Assembly: GCA_009363875.1 (NCBI GenBank)
Contig: CM018688.1
Coordinates: 57,575,001-57,639,000, forward strand
DNA length: 64,000 nucleotides
From: Mikania micrantha
Lineage: Eukaryota; Streptophyta; Magnoliopsida; Asterales; Asteraceae
Direction: 5' to 3'
Both the position numbers and the translations under genes were made by a program. Below, one piece after another: positions 53,776 to 64,000 of the stretch. Below the pieces are notes generated by a model. It was not told the origin of the DNA. It did no database searches and saw nothing but the letters and a program-made list of their open reading frames with translations. Within the stretch, counting starts at the first letter, position 1. The number at the start of each line of letters is the position of its first letter.

Positions 53776-54509
53776 TGAACATATAATATGTATCAATGTG
53801 ATCTGTGTGATTTCATGTGACTTCTGTAAGATTTCATGGGATTTTGCCTGTAACACACTATCACAGTATAAAAAAGTCCCCATCTCTCGAAACTGTATCT
53901 AGTGAACCCATGTGGGGCCGAACCGGAAACATTAATAATACTATTGGTTGACAACCCATTTTCCGGGAGCTTGCAACTCCCCTTGGTGTAAATGTTTGTT
54001 ACCTATTTCCAAAACACTCTCTCAATATTATTGATAGACATTAAGATAATGAGGCATCAAGATATTTACCGACGGGTAGTATCTTCGTAAAACGTAGAAT
54101 TGTCCGAAAGGAACTAGATATGGGTCCCATGGTTATCTTGAACACTGTATATCGAAAACTAGTATATCATATCATATTGTTTAACATAAACTTTACGAAC
54201 TCACCAGCTTTGTGTTAACCTTTCCAAACTCAAAACTTTTTCAGGTAGACAGTGACTATCGGCAAGGCTGCACGTTTAAACATTTGTACTTAAATAATTT
54301 AGTTTGTGCAATAAGTTAGTTTGTAAACTGTAGCTATGGTTGTGATTACGAAACCCTTGTAATATGTTATCTTTAAGTTAATCTGTGTGTTGTGATTTCG
54401 GATCAAGTAAGTCACACCTCATCTCTGATACATCACCACTATGCTTCCGCAACCTTCTCAGTGCGTTCAGTGACATCATCATCGGATGCCAAGAGGCGGG
54501 GGTGTGACA
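53776..54509 (+). repeat. Truncated gypsy 5' LTR (3' third)
   Basis: It aligns without net indel with 59643-60376 at about 90% identity by eye. It ends GGGGGTGTGACA and is followed by a primer binding site. The 5' two thirds are missing. Confidence 0.85.
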
Positions 54510-54512
54510 GGG

Positions 54513-54525
54513 TGGTATCAGAGCC
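54513..54525 (+). other. tRNA-iMet primer binding site (gypsy copy 1)
   Basis: TGGTATCAGAGCC, three bases after the LTR end. Confidence 0.9.
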
Positions 54526-54861
54526 ACATGCTAAAGAATTTAGGTGGACTTAGAGACCTAGACTATAACAATAGGCTCGTATAGTGACACCGAGAGAACC
54601 GAACGTAACTAACGAACAAAACTTGTTTTGAATTGAGCCAGAATAATCAGGTGGTATGAATTCCAGTTATAAGTGGCCAGCATAACTTAAATTCGCAACA
54701 CGTGTGCGTTCTATTAAATTTCAATGCAAGCAGAAGAATAATAACTATAAGGATGAGTAGTTGCTTTAAGATAGGAAGAGATATCATGTAATGGTTGTGT
54801 TGAATATTATTATTCAATATTCATTTCATGGAACTGATCTGGGAATTTTGTTTGTATATCG

Positions 54862-55632
54862 ATGGCAAACCCACGCGAACGTTACATATTCATGCAGATT
54901 CCATATGTGATTCTGGATGACACACCGAGTTCTAGCTCGAGTTCTGATTCAGACCCGTCAGAAGCATCTTCTGAAGCATCCTCAGCAGTACCTCCGATTT
55001 CACACACACCACCACCAGTACCACAGACACCATCTCTTGTACCACACACACCACCACCACGTCCACAGGTATATGATGAAGATACCTCTGCTGACAAATG
55101 AGCTAGAAGCCCATCACCTCATAGAGTCCCGATCTATACAGGGATTAGGAGGATGCGGGGACAAGCTAACAAGACCACAGGGCAACCACCTAGGCACCAG
55201 TTTGCCCCTAGATATTTTCCGGGCTCCACCCACGAGGTGGGTGAGTCCTCACGACAGGCTGAGATGCGAGCTCAGCTACAACAGGTCGCTTTGGACTTAC
55301 AGGGTGCTCGACTGGAGTTGAGACAGTTTTACGGATCTTTGCAGGAGACCCGTAACACCTTGACTGTGACACGTGTGGCTCACCAAAGTCTGGTAGAGCA
55401 GTTTGAGGTGTTAGAAGTAGGAACTCGGGCCTGGAGGATGATTATGGAGGATAGGATGAGACAGATGGTGATGCAAATGGTGATTGTCTTATTCTGGCAG
55501 TATGTGGAGATAGGGAGAGTGTGGGTAGATAGGTTTAGGAATTTAGAAGTGGAGGTGAGGTTGATGGTGATGGCTATAGTGATGGCTGCTATAGCCATAT
55601 TGATAGCCTGTTTACCGGTCTTTATACGGTAA
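54862..55632 (+). pseudogene. Upstream ORF of the gypsy element, copy 1
   Basis: One frame of 256 codons from ATG 54862 (MANPRERYIFMQIPYVILDD), broken by TGA at 55099-55101 where copy 2 at the same site has TGG. It has a Ser-rich stretch (SSSSSSDSDPSEASS), then Pro/Thr/His repeats (HTPPPVPQTPS). A helical Gln/Glu-rich region follows (QLQQVALDLQGARLELRQ), then a hydrophobic C-terminus (VMVMAIVMAAIAILIACL-like) that could be a membrane segment. It lies between the primer binding site and the gag start. I do not recognise the family. A 1.8 kb stretch including it recurs at 59643-61443. Confidence 0.6.
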
Positions 55633-56748
55633 GTATGATCTTGGTGTGGTTATTTTGGGTCATTCATTGTAAATACCATCGAAAACAAACGGATAGGTTG
55701 AGTGTGTGATGTCATGGGATGTTTTTGACATGTAAAAATAGATAGCATGTAGTTAGATGGTTATTAGTGTGGTTCTGGTGGCACTCTCTTGTACTAAACT
55801 ATATCAATGTAAAAAAGCGATATTGTAGTAATAAAATGTTATTTCTGTATATCTGTTTATGTATGATGTGTGAATGTGTATGAGTATCAAACTTTTCTAA
55901 ACAACAATTGTATAACATATCGTAAAATATCAAAATCCTGTGTGCTATCATTTCAATTGTCTGTGCGACAGTGTATCAAAATTCTGTGTGGTAACATATC
56001 AAATCCTGTGTGGTATCATTTCAATCATCTGTGTGACAGTGTATAAAAATCCTGTGTGGTAACATATCAAAGTCCTATGTGTCAACATATCAAAATCTTG
56101 TGTGGTATCATATCAATTGCCTGTATGACACATATTAAAGTCCTGTGTGCCAACATATCAAAATCATGTGTGGTATCATATCATTGTTTGTATGACACAT
56201 ATCAAAGTCCTGTGTGGCAACATATCAAAATCGTGTGTGGTAGCATATCAAAGTCATGTGTGGCAGCATTGAAAAAACATGTGTGGTATCATATCAATTG
56301 TTTGTATGACACATATCAAAGTCCTGTGTGGCTACATATCAAAATCCTTTGTGGTATCATATCAATTGTCTGTATGACACATATCAAAGTCCCGTGTGGC
56401 AACTAATCAAAATCCTATGTGGTAACATATCAAAGTCCTATATTGCAATATATCAAAAACATGTGAACAATAACATATCTGTATCGGCGTCACTATGTCG
56501 TGTGCTGTGTGATACTATAACATATTTTTGAGATAATAGGACTGAGTATAACTACAAACATCTGTATGATAACCATGTGTTGAAAACATATCTGGATTAT
56601 ATCAATGTAGTTATACTATGTTTCTCATAATCATATTTCCACAAAAATTTTTCAGTATAATTGAATATGGTTGAATATATGTGACTCAAAGGGTTATATC
56701 TTTAATTTTCTTGAACTGACCTGAGTTTGTCTGCATATGAGCAGAACA
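55633..56748. other. Gypsy leader with a tandem repeat array
   Basis: Non-coding DNA between the upstream ORF and the residual gag start; contains the 22 bp repeat array at 55915-56465. Confidence 0.5.
55915..56465. repeat. Minisatellite of about 22 bp units, about 24 copies
   Basis: Alternating versions of ACATATCAAAGTCCTGTGTG and TCATATCAATTGTCTGTATG, with higher-order alternation of two or three unit types. The ORF at 56056-56406 is an artefact of this repeat. Confidence 0.9.
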
Positions 56749-56847
56749 ATGGCTCCAAAATGTGGTCGACCAGCCAAGAAAGCTGTCAAGAATGTTACTA
56801 ACCCTGGACTGAATCAAATCCCACCTGACGAAGTGCTGTATTTCTAA
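56749..56847 (+). pseudogene. Gypsy gag N-terminal stub
   Basis: 33 codons starting MAPKCGRPAKKAVKN, followed by NPGLNQIPPDE and a stop. This resembles the start of chromovirus-type Gag. Everything from here through protease, RT and RNase H is missing, and integrase follows about 40 bp later. Confidence 0.55.
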
Positions 56848-56884
56848 ATTCTAATATGGATTCCTCTATTCAGTAAGTCTAGAA

Positions 56885-58030
56885 CAATCATTTTGGATGA
56901 GGCGCACAAATCCAGGTATTCTATTCATCCAGGTGGCCTGGAATGATGAAACACATAGCCGAATACGTGGATCGATGTTTAACATTTCTCAAAGTTAAGG
57001 CAGAACATCAACGACTTTTTGGGTTATTACAACAATATGAGATTCCCATGTGGAAATGGGAATAGATCTCTATGGATTTCATTACTAAATTACCCAGAAC
57101 ATCACGTAATCATGACTCTATATGGGTTATCATTGACCGCCTTACCAAATCTGCGCATTTCTTACCCATCTGAGAAGATTATTCCATGGATCGACTGGCT
57201 AAACTCTATGTTAATGAGATTGTATCTCGACATGGGGTACTAATCTCCATCATTTCAGATAGAGATAGTCGATTTATGTCATGATTTTGGCAAACTCTTC
57301 AGAATGCTCTGGGCACACAAATCAATATGAGCACAGCTTATCATCCACAAACGATGGGCAAACCGAATGAACAAATCAAACACTGGAGGACAAGCTCAGA
57401 AGCTGTGTGATTGATTTCGGAGGTAGCTGGGATATTCATCTTCCACTTGTTGAATTCTCATACAATAATAGTTACAATACAAGTATTCAATGCACTCCAT
57501 TTGAAGCACTTTATGGACGCAAGTGTAGATCTCCTATCTGTTGGTCGGAGTTAGGTGAAAGTCAAATCATTGGCACAGAGTTCATTCAAGAAACTACAGA
57601 TAAGATCGCACTTGTTTAAGTACGAAATAAAGCTGCTTGCGATCGTCAAAAGAGTTATGCTGATAATAGTCGTAGACCTAAAGAATTCCAAATAGGCGAC
57701 CGAGTAATGTTGAAAGTTTTACCTTGGAAGGGCATTTTCAGATTTGGAAAGCAAGGTAAACTCTCACCAAGATTTTTAGGACCATTCAAAATTTAGAAAG
57801 AAATGGAACAGTAGCCTACAGACTTGAATGACCTTTTGAACTCAGTAACATTCATGATGTTTTTCACGTGTTAAATCTGAAGAATGCCTAACGGATGAAT
57901 CATTGGTCGTACTTCTTGAAGAAATTCAAATTGATGAAAAGCTTCATTTCACTGAAGATCCAATAGAAGTAATGGATCCAGAAGTAAAAGTGCTAAAACG
58001 TAGTCGCATTCCAATCGTTAAAGTTTGATG
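56885..58030 (+). pseudogene. Gypsy (chromovirus-like) integrase remnant
   Basis: Several frames with stops, in the normal order. ILDEAHKSRYSIHPGG (zinc domain start). LLQQYEIPMWKWE and MDFITKLPRT before the catalytic core. VIDRLTKSAHFLPI-type sequence. SRHGV then SIISDRDSRF (catalytic Asp). ALGTQINMSTAYHPQT (before the catalytic Glu). An intact-looking piece at 57407-57619 with SYNTSIQCTPFEALYGRKCRSP. Then SYADNSRRPKEFQIGDRVML, and a decayed SNIHDVFHVLNL at the C-terminus. These strings are typical of Tekay/Del-type chromoviruses. RT and protease are absent. Confidence 0.85.
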
Positions 58031-58100
58031 GAACTCCTAACATGGACCTTGATTGTCACCATATAAGTCTTCACTAAATTTCGGAACGAAATTTCTCCAA

Positions 58101-58111
58101 CAGGAGGAGAC
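58101..58111 (+). other. Polypurine tract of the gypsy element
   Basis: CAGGAGGAGAC directly before the LTR start TGTGACAATTGC. Confidence 0.75.
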
Positions 58112-60376
58112 TGTGACAATTGCATTCAATGATTACGTAATTATCGAATGACAACACATGTAAAGTATTCTATTCTACCAACGTATGTAAAATCTATGTA
58201 ACAGTTTCTACTTTTGATAAATATGCAAATCATTTAACATAATATAGATACCCACATATTGTGACAATTGCATTCAATGACTACGTAATTATCGAATGAA
58301 AGACCATGTTATCGTGCTTGAAATCCACGTTGATTTAGCAGTTGTGATTACTACAGGGTGAAAGTATGCGAGAAATCGTGAACGCAGGTGAAAACCGTGC
58401 ACGAAACAGTGTTCCGGATTCTCCGAATCGTGAAACGAAGAAAAAAACAAAAATATCAAAATCTGGAGACCCGCGCACTACGCCTGGAATCAGCGGGACT
58501 AAAAGTATCTGAGACCCCATGGTCCCTCACGGTACGCCTAGCGCCAAACGGCCCCGCTAGGTGGTACACGAGGCCTATGGCAGTTTGAAAAATGGGTTTT
58601 CTTCATAAGATTGCATGCAAAAGTCACAAACCCATATCTCTCGAACTTACTTCACTTTTCAGACGACCAGATCGAACTATTATCATCCAAACTCAATTTT
58701 GAAGCCCTCTAAACATTCAGATCGTGCTAGGGAACGTATCTGCAACATCTGATCGTTGTTTTGCGACTGAAAATCCGTTCGATTAGGTAACGATTCGTTT
58801 TAACCTACTAGTTTGATAATGATTTGATTATATCTTGTTTTTGAATGTAATGCAATAGTTAGGGTTGTTAATTATTGCCTAGATGATGGCTAGGAATGAT
58901 TATAAACAAAGAACTTGAAATGTTAACGGTTAAATTCTTGTTTTATCCGTTGTAATGCCCAGTTATCATGAAACTATGCCTATGATTGTAATGGTTTAAA
59001 CCATTTGATTATAATAAGGTGTGTGATTCTCATGATCAATCTTTGAAATGCAAGGTTAAATCCAAGTATTTCAAACTAATCACAACCATTAACATACTCA
59101 TTGGAACGATTATCTGATGTTATGATAACAGTCAGATTAGTATGTTGAACATGGTTATTAAGCCTATTCCAATGTTACATTATGATGATTCATGATATCT
59201 GGAATAACAAGGATTGATCATTCCTAAGCCACAAATCCATCTAGAAACTGTTTCTGTAATATAATCAACAACATCATCTATTTTGTTAATCTGAGAATAT
59301 TTTGATTAATCGAATGAGTCATCAACTTTGTATTAGGAACCTGAATCAGTATAAGTTCCTACATTGTCATACATTGTATGATATTACATTAAAACAACTC
59401 ATTAAATACCTAATATCGGTTTGATTAGTTTTAATGCAATGTCTTTGACATTGAACGTTTAGAAAGATCTAATTAGTAAGTTAAAACATAAATAACTTAT
59501 TAAACCTAAACTAATTCATAATCTAGTTATTATTATGAGTTTGAGTGTGATTCCACTACCCTCGAGACTTAAGGTGAGTTTCGTAAAACCCTTTTTATCT
59601 TTAATGTTTTACAAACACCGGGATATCTTTGTGAACTATTTCTGAACATATAATATGTATCAATGTAATCTGTGTGATTTTATATGACTTCTGTAAGATT
59701 TCATAGGATTTTTCCTGTAAGTCACTATCACAGTATCAAAAAGTCCTCATCTCTCGAAACAACATCTAGTGAACCCATGTGGGGCCGAACTGGAAACATT
59801 GATAGTACTATTGATTGACAACCAATTTGCTGAGAGCTTGCAATTCCCCTTGGTGTAAATGTTTGTTACCTGTTTCCAAAACAATTTCTTAATGTTAGTG
59901 AAAGACATTAAGATAATGAGGCATCAAGATATGTACCAACGGGTAGTATCTTCGTAAAACGTAGAACTGTCCGAAAGGAACTAGATATGGGTCCCATGGT
60001 TATCTTGAACACTGTATTTCGAAAACTTGTATATCATATCGTATTGTTTAACATAAACTTTATGAACTCACCAGCTTTGTGCTGACCTTTCCAAACTCAA
60101 AACTTTTGCAGGTAGACAGTGACTATCGGCAAGGCTGCATGTTTAAACATTTGTATTTAAATAATTTAGTTTGTGTAATAAGTTAGTTTCTAAACTGTAA
60201 CTATGGTTGTGATTATGAAACCCTTGTAATATGTTATCTTTAAGTTAATCTGTGTGTTGTGATACCGGATCAAGTAAGTCACACCTCATCTATGAGATTT
60301 CACCACTATGCTTCCGCAACCTTCTCATTGTGTTCAGTGACATCATCATCAGGTGACGAGAGGTAGGGGTGTGACA
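58112..60376 (+). repeat. Gypsy LTR, 2.27 kb
   Basis: It starts TGTGACAATTGC after the purine tract and ends GGGGTGTGACA before a second primer binding site. It therefore serves as 3' LTR of the left copy and 5' LTR of the right copy. Its first 45 bases recur at 58260, giving a 148 bp tandem duplication at the 5' end. It contains ACTACGCC and ACGGTACGCC motifs (58477-58538). Confidence 0.85.
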
Positions 60377-60379
60377 GGG

Positions 60380-60392
60380 TGGTATCAGAGCC
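60380..60392 (+). other. tRNA-iMet primer binding site (gypsy copy 2)
   Basis: TGGTATCAGAGCC, three bases after the LTR end. Confidence 0.9.
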
Positions 60393-60728
60393 ACATGTTA
60401 TAAAATTTAGGTGGACTTAGAGACCTAGGCTATAGCCATAGGCTCGTATAGTGACACTGAGAGCACTGAATATAACTAACGAAGAAAACTTGTTTTGAAT
60501 TGAGCAAGAATAATTAGGTGATACGAATTCCAGTTATGAGTGGTCAGCATAACTGAAATTCGCAACACGTGTGCATTCTACTAAGTTTCAACGCAAGAAG
60601 AACTATAATAACTATCAGGACGAGTAGTTGCTTTAACATAGGAAGAGATATCATGTTATCGTTGTCTTGAATATTATTATACAATATTCATTTCATGGTA
60701 CTGATTTGGGAATTTTGTTTGTACATCA

Positions 60729-61443
60729 ATGGCAAACCCACACGAACATTGCACATACAAGCAGATTCCATATGTGATTCTGGATGACACGCTGAGTTCT
60801 AGCTCGAGTTCTGATTCAGACCCGTCAAAAGCATCTTCTGCAACATCCTCAACAGTACCTCAGATATCACACACACCACCACTAGTACCACAGACACCAC
60901 CTGTTGTACCACACACACCATCACCACATCCACAAGTATTTGATGAATATACCTCTGTTGACAGATGGGCTAGAAGCCCATCACATCAAAGAGTCCCGGT
61001 CTATACAGGGATTAAGAGGATGCGGGGACAAACCCGCAAGACCACAGGGCTACCACGTAGGTACCAGCTTGCCCCTAGATATTTCTGGGCTCCACCCACG
61101 AGGTGGGTGAGTCCTCACAATAGGCTAAGATGAGAGCTCAGCTACAACATGTCACTTTGGACTTGCAGGGTGCTCGACTGGAGTTGAGACAGTCATACGG
61201 ATCTCTGCAAGAGACCCGTAACACCTTGACTGAGACACATGCGGATCACCAGAGTCTGGTGGAGCAGTTTGAGGTGTTAGAGGCAGGCACTCAGGTCTGG
61301 AGGACGATTATGGAGGATAGGATGAGACAAATGGTGATGCATACGGTGATTATCTTATTCTGAAAGTATGTGGAGATGGGGAGAGTGCAGGTAGATAGGT
61401 TTAGGAATTTAGGAGTGGAGGTGAGGTTGAAGGTGATGGCTAT
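60729..61443 (+). pseudogene. Upstream ORF of the gypsy element, copy 2
   Basis: Second copy of the 54862 ORF (MANPHEHCTYKQIPYVILDD). It lacks the TGA of copy 1 (TGG here) but has lost one base near 61082, so the frame ends at 61133 and resumes in another phase at about 61130. A further TGA lies at 61361-61363. The Athila-like LTR cuts it off at 61444. The lesions differ from those of copy 1, so both decayed independently from an open ancestor. Confidence 0.6.
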
Positions 61444-62621
61444 TGATGTATGGGGTTTGGAATGATGATTATGTGTGTTTAATGCTTAAACTTATACATG
61501 TTCATGTGCATAATTGGTTGAAACTAGATAACTATGCGATTTGGGTGTTTTGTAGGTTAAACGCATGGATTGGAAGCATTTTGGAGGAATAAAAAATGAT
61601 TAGGAATGAATGGATTTCAAGCTTGAATGATAGAGGATTGAACGAAGAGAATTTGGGCGTTTACGGTGCGAGAAACGGACTTGAAACGAGAAAGTTATGA
61701 AGAAAACAAGATTTGGAAGATTCTGGTGAGAGTAGGCTATGCTGGAAGAGTAGGCTACGCTGCTGGGATTACCTTTTGACAGAACTTTGAAACAGTACGC
61801 TACGCCCAGGGAGTAGCCTACGCACGTAAAAAAGCCTGCACATATTTAAGGAAGCTAACTCATTCCATTCGACTTGGGATGACTTTGGACGACCTTAGAA
61901 GCAAAAATTGAAGTCTTTCCATCATTCTAATCCATTGAATCACTTCCTAATCACCCATGATGAAGATCCAATCAAGTTTTGAAGATCAATTTGATGTCAT
62001 GAGAGGCTAATTTCTTCGAGGTTTCCTCCGGGTGGAGGATTCTTGTAAGTAGAGGATTTGATTTAGTTTTCAATCTTGTTTGGGACATGCAATCTAAGCA
62101 TTCGATGCCATTTGCTAGTTGTTTGATTATTTGATTGTAAATAATTGGATTTGATTTGAACCTTAATCATTGTTTTTCAATTCCCGAGAGTTAAAGAAAT
62201 TAGGATATATTAAGTTGTGTTTTGGGTTAATTACATTCAATTGATGTTCTTGTGATAATCTTCTATTGTTTTACAATCGAAGCAAATGGTCCTTGTGTTT
62301 CACAATCAATGAATTCATACGTTCATGTCTATGTGAATTCCCTGTTGAAAACTAATTTAATTATCTATATTGGGAATCACCTTTTTCATTATTGTTTAAA
62401 ACCATTTTAGTTAATTGCAATTGATTTTTAAGTTTAAAAAAACAAACCATTCAATTCAAGTTTACATTTTCCGTTTTAGTTAAGTTTAGGTCACGAATCA
62501 ATTAATAAGTACACCATCCACAAAAATTCCTCGTGGTTCGACACCCGACTTTCCTTAACTAATAAGGTAGCTGGGACTTGAGTTATACTTTTATTTTTGA
62601 CTGACACTTCGACATCGGTCA
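61444..62621 (+). repeat. Athila-like 5' LTR
   Basis: It starts TGATGTATGGGG and ends ATCGGTCA. It contains a cluster of GGCTACGC/GTACGC motifs (61751-61826) followed by a TATA-like CATATTTAAG at 61841. Confidence 0.75.
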
Positions 62622-62626
62622 AATTT

Positions 62627-62644
62627 TGGCGCCGTTGCCAGGGA
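62627..62644 (+). other. tRNA-Asp-type primer binding site
   Basis: TGGCGCCGTTGCCAGGGA, one mismatch from the TGGCGCCGTTGCCGGGGA used by Athila/Tat-type elements, five bases after the LTR. Confidence 0.9.
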
Positions 62645-62759
62645 TTTAGTGCGCTTGGTGTTTGTTAATTGATTTATTAGGTTTTGTTCAATTTTGTTTA
62701 TTTATTGTCTTTTCCTTGTTACGCGAGGTTTGTTAGTGTGCAGGTAACATGTTGATTGC

Positions 62760-64000
62760 ATGCATACTCGGTTTTCCGGTCGTGACTCGCCATTGGAATT
62801 TGATCCAGAGATCGAGAAAACTGCAAGGATAAATCGAACACTACAAAGGCTAGACAGGATTGTTACTCCGGGTTCAAGAAACACCAACCAAACCGGAGAG
62901 AGTTCAACTCAGTCTGTACCTATGGCTGATCAGAACAACCAAAACCCACCACCACCACCACCAATTCGACCATTTAATCAGTATGCTCACATACCACCAC
63001 CAAACCCAAACCCAGTCATCCCACCAAATCCGTTCAACCAGAACAGCCCTCCACCAAACATACCACCTAATGTTATGCCTAATCTTAGAATGGCACAAAA
63101 CCCACTATTTAACAATCCAAACCATGGAGTCAATCCGGGAAACAATCTTCATGAGGAAGATCACATTTCAGGTGGCGGGAGCAATTAGGGGGAACACGGA
63201 TCTTGGCATGAGGAATTGCATGAAGAGGAAGACAACAACAATTACCTACCTCATGGGGAGTATCATGATGAAAATTGGCAACCACAAGGCCCACCAAATC
63301 ATCCTATTCACAACAACTATAGGCATGGTGGATGGAATGGACAAGGAGGGTGGAATAGGCAACCACCCATGAACTATAATGGGAGATGGGGTTACAACAA
63401 CCCCGGTCAAGGATGGCACTATAGAGCTCCTGTTCAAGGAGTTGACAGTCACTTCAGACCAACGGCGACTCAAAATCCTTCACCAATTGTACCTCCATTG
63501 CTGCGAGGACGATCATTTGAGATCAGGCCGCAATACTTGGCCATTATTCCCAATTTTAGAAGGACAACAACTGAAGAACCATATGTCCATTTTTCTGAGT
63601 TTGGTGACATCTGCAGCACCATTGGTGGCCAATGATTCACACCGGATGAGGTCAAACTAAATCTCTTCCAATTCTCCTTAAAAGAAAGGGCCAAACAGTG
63701 GTTTCACACACTATCCTCTGGTAGTATTCAGACATGGGAGGAGATGCAATAGCTATTCTTAGATGAATATTACCCCATGAGCAAGACTAGTGAGGCTCGG
63801 AATGCCATTCGAACCTTTCAACAACAATCGGGTGAATTGCTACATGAAGCATTCACTCGATTCAAAGAGTTGCTAAGATTTTGCCCACATCACCAAATTC
63901 CAAAGTGGGAATTGATAAAAGCCTTTTATGATGGCTTAACACCGAAAGATCTGAAGTTTGTCAGCTCTAGTAGAAATGGAACCTTCTTGACAAACTCAGA
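62760..64000 (+). pseudogene. Athila-like Gag, in-frame stops, incomplete
   Basis: One frame from about 62760 (MHTRFSGRDSPLEFDPE) to the window end, broken by TAG 63186, TGA 63633 and TAG near 63750. A Pro/Asn-rich N-terminal region (NQNPPPPPPIRPFNQ) and an Asn/His/Gly-rich region follow. Then comes the Retrotrans_gag-type capsid domain: FTPDEVKLNLFQFSLKERAK, QWFHTLSSGSIQTWEEM, EARNAIRTFQQQSGE and HEAFTRFKELLRFCPHHQIP. No frameshift is evident. Gag would form the particle. Confidence 0.85.

Larger units (their letters stand above)
61444..64000 (+). mobile_element. Athila-like gypsy element, 5' part (runs off the window)
   Basis: A 1178 bp LTR (61444-62621), a tRNA-Asp-type primer binding site and a broken gag. 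The LTR starts exactly where homology to the 54862 copy stops (GTGATGGCTAT), so it inserted into the right-hand gypsy copy. Confidence 0.85.

Noticed and set aside
54917..55598. Alternative-frame ORFs over the gypsy upstream ORF (134, 71 and 72 residues)
   Set aside because: They are shadows of the MANP frame, which is the one conserved between the two copies.
55915..56465. CRISPR-like array (regular short repeats)
   Set aside because: Head-to-tail degenerate repeats without unique spacers, in a plant retrotransposon; a minisatellite.
56056..56531. 116- and 67-residue ORFs with repeated CLYDTYQSPVW-like blocks
   Set aside because: Direct translation of the 22 bp minisatellite; the repeats alternate frames and no start context or domain exists.
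62860..63473. ORFs of 170, 64 and 75 residues over the Athila-like gag
   Set aside because: Shadows of the gag frame, which alone carries the Retrotrans_gag-type motifs downstream.

Overview
This window is plant nuclear DNA, most likely from an asterid and probably from the daisy family. That is inferred from the mix of LTR retrotransposons (a Sirevirus-type copia element with a long 3' ORF, chromovirus-like and Athila-like gypsy elements), tRNA-derived SINEs, hAT and MULE MITEs, the AT-rich background and the GT-AG introns. Nearly everything is transposable element. I can support only one host gene, a small two-coding-exon gene for a 91-residue protein at about 20.7-24.9 kb.

Layout. 0-10.4 kb: AT-rich intergenic DNA, a gypsy-type LTR fragment (ends 3209), a SINE-like piece, an old Sirevirus-like LTR relic (ends 5219) and a 3.1 kb solo gypsy LTR (5683-8767) carrying a 176 bp MITE. 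10.4-18.2 kb: a complete but coding-dead copia element on the minus strand (10425-18214). 18.4-20.7 kb: a foldback MULE with a perfect 9 bp target duplication, a SINE with target duplication, and a second foldback element ending about 40 bp upstream of a TATA box. 20.7-24.9 kb: the host gene, whose introns hold a SINE-like repeat, a SINE with a 14 bp target duplication and a 323 bp MITE. 25.3-26.2 kb: a non-autonomous Helitron. 26.9-39.05 kb: a 12.2 kb Sirevirus-type copia element with a perfect 5 bp target duplication and LTRs differing at only two sites. 40.2-45.0 kb: a compact 4.8 kb copia element with a perfect 5 bp target duplication. 45.4-50.9 kb: a decayed minus-strand gypsy element whose gag was hit by a 3.6 kb hAT transposon carrying a broken transposase gene and by a 161 bp hAT MITE. 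51.2-53.4 kb: a copia-type element with gag and no pol, itself split by a 735 bp hAT MITE and truncated at its 5' LTR. 53.4-61.4 kb: a fragment of Sirevirus-type 3' ORF joined directly to an LTR-internal-LTR-internal gypsy array. 61.4-64 kb: the 5' part of an Athila-like gypsy element inserted in that array and running off the window.

The most interesting unit is the Sirevirus-type element. It is young by LTR identity and has no frameshift that I can see, yet it carries three isolated in-frame stop codons. Its pol frame has no AUG before the protease site. Its 3' ORF is preceded by a dense array of short palindromic motifs and a good TATA box, so that ORF may be transcribed from an internal promoter. 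The protein looks nuclear or nucleic-acid associated rather than envelope-like.

LTR comparisons and counts were made by eye, so percentages and ages are rough.
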